From: Nymphalis io
Lineage: Eukaryota > Arthropoda > Insecta > Lepidoptera > Nymphalidae
NCBI RefSeq assembly: GCF_905147045.1
Contig: NC_065918.1
Coordinates: forward strand, 2,728,001-2,792,000
Length of the DNA: 64,000 nucleotides
Reading direction: 5' to 3'
Shown here: positions 36,801 to 46,740 of the stretch, piece after piece
How the letters are laid out: every line of letters starts with the position of its first letter
Position numbering within the stretch: position 1 is the first letter of the stretch
Program-made: the position numbers and the translations under genes
The notes under the pieces: generated by a model
Told to the model about the DNA's origin: nothing
Seen by the model: only the letters and a program-made list of their open reading frames with translations
Database searches by the model: none

Positions 36801-38418
36801 TCACGATGTTTTCCTTCACCGTAAAGCACCGTAATCTTGGCTGTATATATCGCCAATATTTCTAGATATATATTTGATCCCAGAAAATATTGTATAGATT
36901 TAATTGAACATAACATTTCAAATAAAAGTAAACGCCATATAAATTTGGCAGTGAGGAATAGATCGAAGATGTTGCCACGACAACCCAACTAACGAAATTA
37001 ATGTAAAGAGCATATCAATCAAGCTTGTTAGACATCCCATTTTATAATGGCTAGATTAGACAAAATCATCTAAAATATTTAATAATTGTTTGGTTTTGGT
37101 AACTCCCAAATTCCAATATTAACTTGAAAAGAGACTTCTTATCTTATTGAGATCTTTAATGTTATTTATTTGTATAGATTAAACTGAAACTTTAAAACGA
37201 CCGTATTTATTAAAAAACTCTTACGTTTTTAAAAAGCAAAATTAATTCCACATCATATTACTTACATGGCCAGCAAGATTGAAATAAGGAGCGTTACTTA
37301 AATTAACAATAGTAGGATCACTCGTGGTACATTTCATTTCTATTTTGAGACTATTGTCACAGGTTACTTCGAACGATACTTGTGCCATTAATGTGCCTGG
37401 ATATCCTTCATGGAATCGCTCAGACACGTGGCTCATGATAACTGTATTTCCTTTTACGTAGGAATGCCAATTTACCTGGAAACCAAAAAGTATTAACTCT
37501 TATATTGCGCATAACAAATAACTCATTTTTATTATTATTTCTCATAATGTTTTCTATATTAGCTCCGTATATGAGAATTGTACCTTGTCAAAGCCAATAT
37601 ATCCTCCATTATAATGATTGTGACCATGATTGGTGCTAAGCATATACACTCTACCAGAAGGCTTCACTAACACACTTCCGTCACGGATAAAGTTCGCGTA
37701 TCGTCCTATAGTTGCGCCAAAATATGGATTTCTTGGTTGAAAGTATTCTTCTAAGGTATCAAATCCAGCTATCACGTCGTCTGGTACACCTTTCTTGTCA
37801 GGAACTTGAATGGAGGTGATTGTAGCGCCATAGGTTATCACCTAAGAATATATAATTAGAAAGTATCTAAGGTTGCCATAGAAGGGCTAAAGTTAATGGT
37901 TTATTTGTCAAGAAAATTCCAGTTCAAGCATCCTATAAGTTTAGAATAGGATCAAAATACCTGTTATTTTTATTTATTATAAAAACAGCTGTGATCGTGC
38001 ACACACTTGAAGTAATATAATTTCTTCTGCGCAGTTGGCTATTATCCGGTGAGAAAGCTCACCGTGACCGTAATCGTATATCAAGATTAACTATTACTTT
38101 ATTAAATTACTTTACCTGAACTGTCATTCTGTTTTTCGTCTTCCAGGTATACCTTCTGACTATATCGATGTTTGAACTAGAGGCGCACGGGCTGTGTTCT
38201 GGCTCACTAGGATTTCCTTCTTTCGCTACTTTAGATAACTTTTTGAATATAGAAGATCTTTTGGTTCTGGATAGAGTATCATAGTCTTGAGGCATGAAAC
38301 CGAAGCCGTCAATCACAAGTTCTACATCTGGAGTCTTAATAGGTTCGGACTCGACCACATCAGGTTTAGCTATTGAAACTGTATCTCCACTTGCCTTTTC
38401 GTCAGCTTCATCGGCCAT
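30714..38418 (-). CDS. Galm: Aldose 1-epimerase (galactose mutarotase) family protein, nine exons, probable pseudoenzyme
   Basis: Exons by decreasing position: 38418-38116, 37841-37584, 37475-37266, 36215-36128, 35518-35371, 34240-34135, 32073-31960, 31289-31179, 30806-30714. All joins are GT-AG and keep frame, giving about 476 residues; family members are usually about 340. Family motifs in order: ITYGATITSIQVPD (103-116), FGATIGRYAN (142-151), IGFDK (183-187), PYFNLAGH (250-257), GGYDINYC (315-322), EVYSNQPGMQFYTGN (347-361), NYPDAVN (439-445), and a C-terminal FPNSVLNPGE. In active enzymes this family interconverts alpha and beta aldose anomers. By alignment from memory, the Arg after GR.AN is Phe152, the His of the HGG motif is Asn179, the His before S/P-YFNLAG is Ala249, and the Glu of the FCLET motif is Met436. 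Asp318 and Gln352 are kept. Residues 1-92 and the acidic exon 7 are additions to the family core. Family assignment is strong; loss of catalysis is an inference. Confidence 0.93.
31179..31289 (-). CDS. Galm: Galm-like exon 8
   Basis: 37 codons, acceptor TTTCAG and donor GTAAAT, phase 0. Encodes GKKSYGYVPLMGKNGTYYRK and then HGLFCVMPQNYPDAVNH. The family normally has FCLET at FCVMP, so the catalytic Glu position is Met. Confidence 0.9.
31325..31450 (-). mobile_element. Family 2 SINE fragment in Galm-like intron 7
   Basis: Decayed body (CCCATTGCTGGGCAAAGC, GGGGCTTATTCCATCACGCT) starting only about 35 bases from the exon 8 acceptor. Confidence 0.55.
31960..32073 (-). CDS. Galm: Galm-like exon 7, acidic Ser/Glu-rich insert, possible cassette exon
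   Basis: 114 bases, 38 codons, phase 0 at both ends. Starts EPVGDEEEKTE; its middle is GSDSESSSDESS and its end EEANEEESE. The acceptor AAGTAG has almost no pyrimidine tract and the donor is GAG/GTGAAA, so both sites look weak. It sits between TGNLLPDPDKIIE and the segment before FCVMPQ, where the family normally has only a short loop. The SD.E pattern resembles casein kinase 2 sites. Skipping it would keep the frame. The exon is inferred from frame and composition only. Confidence 0.72.
32245..32530 (-). mobile_element. Family 3 SINE in Galm-like intron 6
   Basis: GCGCAGAACATATTATAGTG, AACGGTTTTAAGTGCTTTC and TCCGGGCTGCTACTGGGAAT on +. Head strongly decayed. Confidence 0.6.
32900..33148 (-). 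mobile_element. Family 2 SINE in Galm-like intron 6
   Basis: Nearly complete copy, sense to the host gene. The tRNA head (ACTGGGCCATCTCGGCTT on +) is present but its B box is eroded. Inverted to the copy at 33755-33995. Confidence 0.75.
33755..33995 (+). mobile_element. Family 2 SINE in Galm-like intron 6
   Basis: Lacks the tRNA head; runs from GCAAGCACCACTTAATTTTC to AACAGGCTGTTACTG. Antisense to the host gene. Confidence 0.8.
34135..34240 (-). CDS. Galm: Galm-like exon 6
   Basis: 106 bases, acceptor TATTTCAG and donor GTCAGT, phase 2 to phase 0. Encodes HPLTGRVLEVYSNQPGMQFY followed by TGNLLPDPDKIIE, the most recognisable family block in the window. Confidence 0.93.
34725..34990 (-). mobile_element. 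Family 3 SINE, decayed, in Galm-like intron 5
   Basis: GGCTTTACATGCTCTCCTAG, GATGACCCAACTTGGGTTTG and the trailing GTCGAGGTC resemble family 3 middle and head. Weak match. Confidence 0.4.
35371..35518 (-). CDS. Galm: Galm-like exon 5
   Basis: 148 bases, acceptor CATTCCAG and donor GTAAGTAG, phase 1 to phase 2. Encodes GTAYDFR and GGYDINYC. The Asp of GGYD matches the conserved active-site Asp, the one acidic catalytic residue that is kept. Confidence 0.91.
36128..36215 (-). CDS. Galm: Galm-like exon 4
   Basis: 88 bases, acceptor ATTCCAG and donor GTAACA, ending in phase 1. Encodes HCGPEVMYDHIFTVNADKYT and the following DDDGLVTG, the usual segment after NLAG in this family. Confidence 0.9.
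36645..36830 (-). mobile_element. Family 2 SINE body fragment in Galm-like intron 3
   Basis: CACTACTGGGCTAAGACCTC to ATGTTTTCCTTCACCGT on +. An older, more decayed fragment of the same family precedes it at about 36,415-36,560. Confidence 0.7.
37266..37475 (-). CDS. Galm: Galm-like exon 3
   Basis: 70 codons, acceptor TTCCAG and donor GTAAGT, phase 0 at both ends. Starts VNWHSY, which continues GFDK directly, and ends NAPYFNLAGH. The residue before P-Y-F-N is Ala where the catalytic-acid His is expected. Confidence 0.92.
37584..37841 (-). CDS. Galm: Galm-like exon 2
   Basis: 86 codons, acceptor CTTAG and donor GTACAA, phase 0 at both ends. Holds the first beta strands, GRYAN and the GFDK motif. 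The GFDK motif is preceded by NHYNGG where active members have a His before the two glycines. Confidence 0.92.
38116..38418 (-). CDS. Galm: Galm-like exon 1 (start codon, N-terminal extension)
   Basis: Begins MADEADEKAS and ends at TTCAG with donor GTAAAG, phase 0. About 90 residues precede the family core. They are polar and acidic with a basic patch (TKRSSIFKKLSKVAKEG). The core starts near RRYTWKTKNRMTVQ. No signal peptide is visible, so a cytosolic or nuclear protein is likely. This is the first ATG of a 101-codon open exon. Confidence 0.88.
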
Positions 38419-38720
38419 TATAAGAAAGAATTAGGTTTTATAAATGTTAACTAAAATTTATAAATTTTTCCAAAAAATATATTTTTTTACAAAATTTTTT
38501 GTTTAAATATTATTATGACATTTTATTTTTATAACTCGATTGACATTTTGTTAGAATCGAGACAGCTCAATTTAAAAACCTTTCCGGTTTCTTTGTTTTT
38601 AAATTGAGCTGAGCTGACGTTCAATAATTTAAATATATATAATATTTTTAAGAGTATGGATAACAGTTCACGAACCAATGAATTTTAGGGGGCGATTAGT
38701 TAAACAATGCTGTCTTCTAC
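38419..38720 (-). promoter_or_regulatory. Upstream region of the Galm-like gene with a 17-bp inverted repeat
   Basis: This stretch upstream of the start codon holds perfect 17-bp inverted arms at 38563-38579 and 38595-38611 around a 15-bp spacer. Closer to the gene is an A/T-rich leader with a TTATAAAA element near 38530. No transcription start was identified; calling it a promoter rests on position only. Confidence 0.3.
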
Positions 38721-39287
38721 TTTCGAATCTCAAATCATTGACGACAAAAAGAGATAAATAAGTGTAACTAAGCACCCTAGAAACAACATTTATAAGTGTA
38801 ACCGTTATTCTGTGTACGAGATAATAGAGAATATAATTTTTTTGCGAGTTTCTTACATGTTATATATAATCGTTGGCTTTCGTATTTTCTCTTGAACTTT
38901 AGAATGAGAGTATATATATAATTTTAGTGAAAACTAACTTTACTATTAAGAAGTTACTAAATTTGCATAAATTCAAAATTCGTTTCCTCTAAATAATATT
39001 AAGTTAGTATAATTAGTATATTTGATAAGCACAACTACATTGCTGTCATTTAGGTAATCAAAATTTAGAAAAATAGAAGAAAAATTAACAGGTTAACAAA
39101 GGCAATAATGTAGTTAATATAACTACAGCAGAAGTAAAACTTGGACACTTTATAAATTTCTCTTATCAAAGGCATTGCATACCGAATTGCCTTTTTTTAT
39201 TTTCAGGGTCGTTTACGTGGTAACGTGGTTTTTGTAGTTTCATTTTTCACTAAATATTTTAAATAATACACAATTTCAATCTCTGTC

Positions 39288-39293
39288 TTTATT
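39288..39293 (-). terminator. Polyadenylation signal of the coiled-coil gene
   Basis: AATAAA on the minus strand about 180 bases after the stop codon, before the upstream region of the Galm-like gene. Confidence 0.45.
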
Positions 39294-39469
39294 ATAAATA
39301 AAAACGGCATAGTTATTTTTGTAACTTAATGTAAAACATAAATAAAGTTAAGTAAAAATAGACAATGAATGTTACCTAAAAGCAAACTGTATTTGCTAGT
39401 ATTAAATTTGATTTACAAATATTGTAATCGAATTACAGTGTCAGAACACTTCGCCTTACTGTTAAGAAA

Positions 39470-40157
39470 TCAAACCCAGAATACTTTAACACTTTGCTTA
39501 TCCAATTCGATGGTGTCCGTTTTCCATTTTTCCGTTTCATCAGCGATTTCTTCTAAATATTCAACTTCTTTACACGGAGACGGTGGTATTATACTTATTA
39601 TCGGAATACCGATCTCCTGAAATGAACTCATAGACGAAAAACCACTTTCATCCTCTATAAAATTTGATGACGCATTGTATTCGTTTCTTTTGTCAACCGT
39701 TTGTACTACTTTCCCACACGATGTAATTAAGCCATTTTGCGAACCCGGTTGTTCTTGTTCAAACAGCTTTACACCGGAAGAATTGTTTTCCGATCCGAAA
39801 CTAAGCGGGGATTGCGATACAATAAAATCACTTAAAATACTATTCTCCATTTCAGCAAATTTGTTAGTTATGCCATTGTAAGCCTCGCTGTTGCAACTCG
39901 TATTTAGTACAATTTTCTCGGGTTTTGGTTTTTTATACAAATTCAGAGCATTTACATTTTGTGTATTCGCTTCTTCTTTCTTAGTTTCTTCAGTTAATTG
40001 TAGATTTGACTCAGTTCGATTACCGAGACATGCACACGCTAGGTCAGGAAGCTTAGTGCTAAGAACCGTATTGGCAAGAGTGATTAGCCTTGACATCTCT
40101 TCTGTTAACTTCTGTCCAGTCTCGTTTTCGGAGACCAATGATAACTTGGAATGACTC
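39470..40157 (-). CDS. Coiled-coil gene exon C (terminal)
   Basis: 688 bases, acceptor CATTTTAG, phase 2, open to TGA at 39472-39470. The longest exon in the window. It encodes an acidic, Ser/Asn-rich tail ending ELDKQSVKVFWV. Confidence 0.85.
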
Positions 40158-40910
40158 CTAAAATGAACGTAAAATACCTTAATTCCTACAACTTTTAAAA
40201 GTGTAAACAATACTTTATGATTCAAATTACGTAATCTCACTTACCAAATGCTGCTGCAATCTTTATATCCGTTAACATTACTAATCGATTTGCTGATTTT
40301 CCTTGTACTCATTTTCTTTACAGGGCTTATCGAGTAATCAAGATTTTTACTGACATGCAAAACGGATCGGGAGCGAGGCAAATCAGTTATGTTTAAGGTT
40401 TTCGGAAACATCATCGGGGACACGGCATCTAAACTTACATCTGGTTCACTCTTTTGACATTCAATATGTTCCTTAACTCGGTTTAGAAAAGTTACTATTT
40501 GCTTAAGTAAAGCTATATGCATCTGTCTGTTGGCTTCGGTCTGAAAATTATCACGCTCAAATTGGCATTTTATATGTAGAAAAAAATTATGTTAACATTA
40601 ATCAAAATAATTTCGCACGCAGCTAGTAATTCGCTTAGCATTTCGCAATGCCTAAACAAAAGGAACAATGTGCTTAATATAATTTATCAATTGGTGCACC
40701 AATTAAGTTTAAACTATATATATTTTTTAATGTTACCTGTGCTAGCTGCCACCTTAAAGTGTCCACTTCCATGTTTAAAGCATTTACCTCCGTGCCTCGC
40801 ATGTCAGCATTATGCTTGATCATCTTATCTGGGGGCTTGACGATTTCTCCATTTTGTTCTAAATTACTACTCTTCGAAAGTTGAGAACACTGCTCAATTC
40901 TTTCTGGAAC
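39470..40910 (-). CDS. Coiled-coil protein of unknown function, 3' part of gene
   Basis: Three exons joined by consensus splice sites: 40910-40737, 40540-40245 and 40157-39470, giving 385 residues plus stop. The 5' end is missing: exon A follows a TTGTCTTAG acceptor and starts in phase 0, so further exons probably lie above 40,910. Residues about 41-90 of this part (TEVNALNMEVDTLRWQLAQT and on to HIEC) form a heptad-rich helix likely to be a coiled coil. The rest is polar and low in order, with Ser/Asn/Glu-rich stretches and an ESGFSSMSSF motif near the C-terminus. The protein ends KVFWV, which fits a hydrophobic (class II) PDZ-ligand pattern. I do not recognise the family. Its stop codon is about 1 kb upstream of the Galm-like start, same strand. 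Confidence 0.82.
40245..40540 (-). CDS. Coiled-coil gene exon B
   Basis: 296 bases, acceptor TTTTCAG and donor TTTG/GTAAGT, phase 0 to phase 2. Carries the second half of the helix (TEANRQMHIALLKQIV) followed by a basic Ser-rich stretch (SPVKKMSTRKISKS). Confidence 0.82.
40737..40910 (-). CDS. Coiled-coil gene exon A
   Basis: 58 codons, acceptor CTTAG and donor CAG/GTAACA. Contains three in-frame ATGs, so it could also be the first coding exon, but the acceptor and the open frame upstream of those ATGs argue for an earlier exon. Confidence 0.72.
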
Positions 40911-41229
40911 CTAAGACAAATATATATATATATATATTTGTGAGACATATTGTTGAAAAACTGTGTCATTCTACTGTTGTTTGTCATTAAACTGTAATTC
41001 CACTTCGAAGCCTAGTTATAAAACGCAAAAAGAGATTTCACTAAAATTGTTCTTGAGATTTGTTAGGTTCTCCTTCATAGTATTATTAATCGAAAATGAG
41101 TTTGTATATTTGTTACGCTTTCATGTCTTAATTACTCAATCTATCGTCATTAAATATTGCATACACGTTGTCATGGGTACCTACTAAAACGCGAGCGAAG
41201 CCATGGGCGCAAGCAACTTGCTTAGAAAT

Positions 41230-44200
41230 CCTGAGTTTGTAGTCTCTTCTTTTCTGTAGAATTTGCATTCTGAAGCGATGGTAGCTTTACATTTAATTTA
41301 ATATTGTAACGTGTCATTTAAAATGCTTGTATGAGTCCATTAAATAAAGAATATTTTTATTTTATATTAATCTTTTCAATAATATTTATTAACGCAAATA
41401 TCATGTTAGATGTTAAGGTGATTAAATATACATTATATATTGAGCCAATGGGCAAACTAATAGTAAATGGTCAACTAAAAATGTCCCTGTAACTTGAGAA
41501 ATTAAACGATTATTTACACCGTCAATGTGCCACCCACTACGGAATCTAAGATGGTACTTACCATTCACTAACCATTGAAACAGGAACAAAGTTATTATTT
41601 AGCATAGCTATTATTTACTATAACCCTATCATTTTAATTTATGTATATGAGAAATTCGAATTGCCAATTTCCTCTAACCAACTGCAGATTATGAAATAAT
41701 AGATATAATTTTCACACAAAAGAAACTTAGTATTAATGGTGTTTATTTGTCATATGGTATATTTTTGATCATTAAATTGTAATGGTTGAGTATACTTTAG
41801 TGGAACCAATTGATTTTAACCTGTAACGGAACCATACATTACCCATAAAAATAATAACCAATCAATTACTACATCGAAGAAAGTTTAAGCATTACATTTC
41901 GTCTCATTAAAAGTTGTATTTAAAAAAAAAAAGCTAGATAGATATTTAGACACGATTTAGTGTATTAGCTTTATTTTAACCTTTACAATACCCATGCGAT
42001 GACAGAGGGAAAAACAGTTCAAATAACGGTATCATCTTTGTGTAAAACGCTGTAAAAACTTGGGAGCACTACTAAACGGTAGAATCATACAAGTCACACG
42101 GCTTTTGTTAAGTAGCGTATTGACATCCATGGGATTATGTAAACAAAAAAATCTCATTCGGCATCCGTTATTGGATAGTAAATAATACGGCGGTTCATTG
42201 AATTGATTCAAGAGTCGGATGTATAGATAAAACTTTATATACCGCTGACTCTAACGTTATTATTGATTCTACTTTTGTTGAACTAAACTAATCAATCTTA
42301 ACAAATCTACGATTATTCATTCAGTTTGGTATCGACGGAATTGACGGTGACGTTTTAATTTTCATTCGAACTAGTTTCAATATCAGATTTTAAAATAAAA
42401 TTGACGCGGTTGCCAAATTCCAATAGATTTTTTAAGGTTTCGAAGGCACTGCAAATCTGTCAAAAGTTTTCATTTCATTGAATAATTTCTAACGTTTTTA
42501 AAAAGGTTTTCGCGCCACTCGCTTAACATCATCGCTATTGTATATGAATATTTTAAACATCTAAGTCGGGCGAGCCGTTAATTAAAAAAAAATACGTAAA
42601 AGAAATCAAAACCGCTCGACAACGTTACATCAAAAATGATTATGTTACATACAGTGTACATAAAAGGACATAGGTTATATTTTTACACCTGCCTCCCCCA
42701 ATTCGCGTACACGCGTATATTTATAATTATGACTATTTTATTATTTGGTTTTATTTTTGTTTAATATTTTACTGTCTTGTTAATGCTTAGGTATTACAAG
42801 TACACCAGAAATTTGGTGTGATCGGAGACAGTATCAAATGGTGTTAGTTTTATGCATTTTACTTAAGATTTTTTTACATTTTATGTTATTCATTTTTTCC
42901 TTAATCGTCTATAAATGCATCACGCTTTCTATTTTACTATTATTAGCATTTATTATTAATAAAGCTATTAATATTATTTGTTTCAAAAAAACTTTAACCT
43001 AGGTAAGGTTAAAGTTTTTTAGAAACCTTAGAACTCAATATCAGTCATTTTATTTCCACCTCGGTGTCATTTCTTCCAAGTATCAGCTACAGACAGTTTT
43101 ACGAACCAAAGTCAAAGTAATACATTGATATTTGTTTATTGATTGTCAAAAATCATCCACCCGTTTGTACCGATAAATGAAATTACGGGATTATTTTTCT
43201 TTCAACTTACCATTTATTAACGTCAATGTCATACGGTGTTCTAATTGATTCAAGTTAATGTTACTAGGTACCGTTATTTCATCCCATTGTTTAAACTTGG
43301 TTACACACAATCACTTACACATAAATAAGGGTGGACTCAATCCAATTTAAATATGTGTTATGTATGGAGGTAGACCATTTAAAACAGAATGGGATTAATA
43401 CACATCTAAATTATAAGTTAATTTTTTTATATAGGAATTCGAAACTTTCAGTTTTATTTTAATATATAAGTTTTTTTTATGTATAATAGACAATTTAATA
43501 TAATCGGTAAGTGTCGGTTTAATTTTTTTGCGTCATTTTGTTTTATTAACCGCTAGACCGACTTAGATGTTTAAAACAATTTTATAATATTATTTGGGAT
43601 AACAACAAAATATAATTTAATCTATTTTTTTTGCTATTTAAACTTTATTGTTCCATTTTTTTAACAGTAAATACCAATATTTATGATTTTACTGTACTTA
43701 CAATACCATCCATTACATGTATGATTTAATAACATAAATATATATTGACAATTTCTTGTGAAGTCGGACAAACAGATAGTGTGTGACGTAATATTATATT
43801 ATTTTAATACGTTATAAAAATATTACAGGAAAAACTATCGTCACTTAGAAGGCCAGACGTATTGAATAAGAGTAGTTGAAAAGTACAAAGACCTTATAAG
43901 ATGTACGCGTATCCGATGTAACGACCAACCATCCAACCGACCATGGTCAATTACTTATGGAAATTACTGCATTTCAGACTTATGTTCAGAAATCAAAACA
44001 TTTAAACGGTTTAAAAAACGTAATGCAAATAAATACCTAATCAAAATATAGTTGAAATTTGTTTTGAAATCATTTAATTTTAATATACCATACAGCTTTT
44101 AATATTTACTCGACTATATTAGAATAATAGTATAAAATAAGCATACCTTTTGTACTTAGTTTTGTTTTTACTTACTCGTATTTTTTTATTTGTTACGGAA

Positions 44201-45670
44201 TCTGTCTATTCTGCTGCATCAATATTAATCACATTAAATGCCATAAGTGGATATTAAATTAACTTACATATAAAACAAACAGATAAAAAAGAGAACAAAG
44301 TATAAAAGGCATGCCACTCCTTGAAGAGATCTCTTGAAAAAAAACACTAGACGAAAGAAAAATCATTATTAAATAAAATTTTAAATACAATGAAACTCAG
44401 ATATACACTTTTTTTATATAGATATATAATATATTACAAACAGGTACACAAATTCTATAAATACATATAACAATTATATACGAGTACATACATAGTATAT
44501 CGAAAGAACTAGGATAATGGATGGATGAAAAAATATAATGACAACTTATTCTTGAAATCGTTAAACTTCGTTATTATTGTATAAACGTGTTTATTATGAT
44601 AAGCACTTCTGTATTTCTTTTATATTTGTATGGTATAACATAATTTTCACCATTTATATATAATAAACATAAAATAGAGTAGAAGCGTAAAAATGTATGG
44701 TAATAAAACAAAGTAGGGCAGCCAACAACATCCGTGCTAAAAGCGAACAACAATCAAATATGCGCCATTGAAATTGTGTACAGAATGAGTATGGAATATC
44801 ACTTTAATATACTTCGTACCTGATGACGACCTTTGATGTTGGTTTGAATTTATAAATAATAATTTAATTATATTTAATTAACCTAGGCAATTGGTGTAAA
44901 TAAAGGAACTAATAAGTTTCTTGCCTGATCTTCGATGGTAGTTCACAGTCACATTTATAACGTAACATTTCGATTCAAAAGCGGTTATAAAAGTATCGTT
45001 GAAAGAATAATTATTAATAATTGATTTCATTATTTTATATTGTTTATATTTTATGTAACTTTTTTTTAAACTAAAAATTAATATGGTCTGTCATATCAAG
45101 TGTCGTTGACCCTTATTTTAATTAATGTATTTAATAAAATCGATGTCCATATATCTACTAAAATATCTCATTCTACTAATAAGGTGACTAAGTTTTCTGT
45201 CGGTGACACGTATGTCGTCTGTTTCACACAGTGACCTATTTAACTATTTACACAAAGATTTATTACATCGTATCCAGTTGCGAGGTGCTTGGTTACGTTT
45301 CTCGGATATCAGATGCATCAGCACGGAACCACGGCCCAAGGCTAGCTACTAGGCTAGGACTAAGGCAAGCTAAAGTTAAAATGAATTATTTCACATACAT
45401 ATATTCATGAATCCCGAAACATTAGACTCCTATTTTGGGGGAGTCGGGTAATAAATCAAAAAACGATTCATTCACGAGTATGATTTTAAGCGAAAGCCGT
45501 TGGAATGGAAATAACGTCAAAAATTGACATTACAAATTTAGTTACAAAAGATAGCTAAATATGTACTTATACGTTCATATTATGTTCGCTTGTCAAAGAC
45601 AGTATGTATATGGAAGAAAACAGAAAGTAATAACAAAAAAACTAAAACTATAACTTTATATGTATTTACT
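41230..45670. other. No gene seen (perhaps intron of the coiled-coil gene)
   Basis: 4.4 kb of AT-rich sequence with no long frame. A 15-bp hairpin, AAAAAACTTTAACCT / AGGTTAAAGTTTTTT, lies at 42986-43020. If the coiled-coil gene has earlier exons, this is likely intronic. Confidence 0.25.
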
Positions 45671-45676
45671 ATAATC

Positions 45677-46173
45677 ATATCAAACTTGTCCAGAGGGTGG
45701 ATCTACCAGTTATCTGCCCGATAGCTGGTTGGAATCACTACGGGTACGCGACCCCGGACTGCTGTAGCTACTAGTGTCACATTCCTGTATCTTCCGTGAT
45801 CACAGTATCCTCCCCCCTCTCCTTGATACGTTGTTTCCCAAAATTATCCCAGCGTCACGCCAAAGAAGAAGGAAAACTAATATTAAACCCGGAGCGGTGC
45901 CTCCGTTTAGGCGTAAGCCAGTCACCTGCGGCCAAACCAGCACCACACGTATTGACTCGTCATTCCTGCGGATCCTGCTGGGGAGGAGGAGAGGGTGGCA
46001 TGGGTACTGGGCAAGCCCGTGTTGCCATAAAGTCGCCTGCCCAGGCGTAGCAGCATCCACGGAGAGGACACTTCGCTCACCTGTCTTGCAGGTGGAAAAC
46101 AACACGGAGAGTGGCTTGCTTAAATCATCAAAGAAGTGACAAAGATGCAGAGGCCTATATATATCAAACTTGT
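45677..46173. mobile_element. 471-bp insertion flanked by 13-bp target-site duplication
   Basis: ATATCAAACTTGT occurs at 45677-45689 and again at 46161-46173 and brackets a GC-rich block of 471 bases unlike its surroundings. The block has open frames on both strands (121 codons on +, 101 on -), as expected from high GC. A 13-bp duplication fits retrotransposition by a non-LTR element, but there is no poly-A tail and no motif I recognise. Orientation is undecided. Confidence 0.7.
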
Positions 46174-46579
46174 ATAACTAAGTAAGTACATATACCTTTT
46201 TATCTTGTTTACTATATTAAATATTTGTTTAAATATCGTAATGTACTTAATGTTCTGTTTAAAATTAAATATATGAAAATCCTAGGTAAGAGATCTGATT
46301 TCAGAAATACATATATTTCTTTATCTAGTTCAGTGTTCAGTTCAGTTAACCTTATTCCAATATGGTAGTAAGTTCTTTATTGTAATTTTTTATTTGTTAA
46401 TTGTAATATAGAAATAAATAAATTCTATTCTAACTGTACACTGTAATGAATCTGAGCAAGCTGGGATTCGATTACGATTAAATCGGTCAATGATAAATAA
46501 CGCATGAGGTGAAATACAACGATTGTAAAATGATTCGTGATAGGATGGTACTTGATTTTTGTTATTTGTATGTCGTAGA

Positions 46580-46740
46580 GGGGACGTTTGAATCGGTCGG
46601 TTAGCGTGGTGTAGCAAACCCGTGACGCGACGGTGCGTGACGGACGCATCCGCTGCGGGCCCTCGGAAGCTATGGCGATGGCGCCCTACCCTCGTCCTGA
46701 CAAGTGTATATGGCAACAAGTCACGCGAAACAACGGGCAC
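46580..46740. other. GC- and CpG-rich island, unassigned
   Basis: About 160 bases including GGTGCGTGACGGACGCATCC and GGGCCCTCGGAAGC. A 116-codon minus-strand open frame (46390-46740) has no recognisable motif and an A/T-driven tail. It could be a promoter or 5' exon, for instance of the coiled-coil gene whose 5' end is missing, or a repeat. Confidence 0.25.

Noticed and set aside
36728..36988. 86-codon minus-strand frame
   Set aside because: Made of family 2 SINE sequence in an intron of the Galm-like gene.
45774..46139. 121-codon open frame as a host gene
   Set aside because: Lies wholly inside a 471-bp insertion with a target-site duplication; frames are open on both strands.
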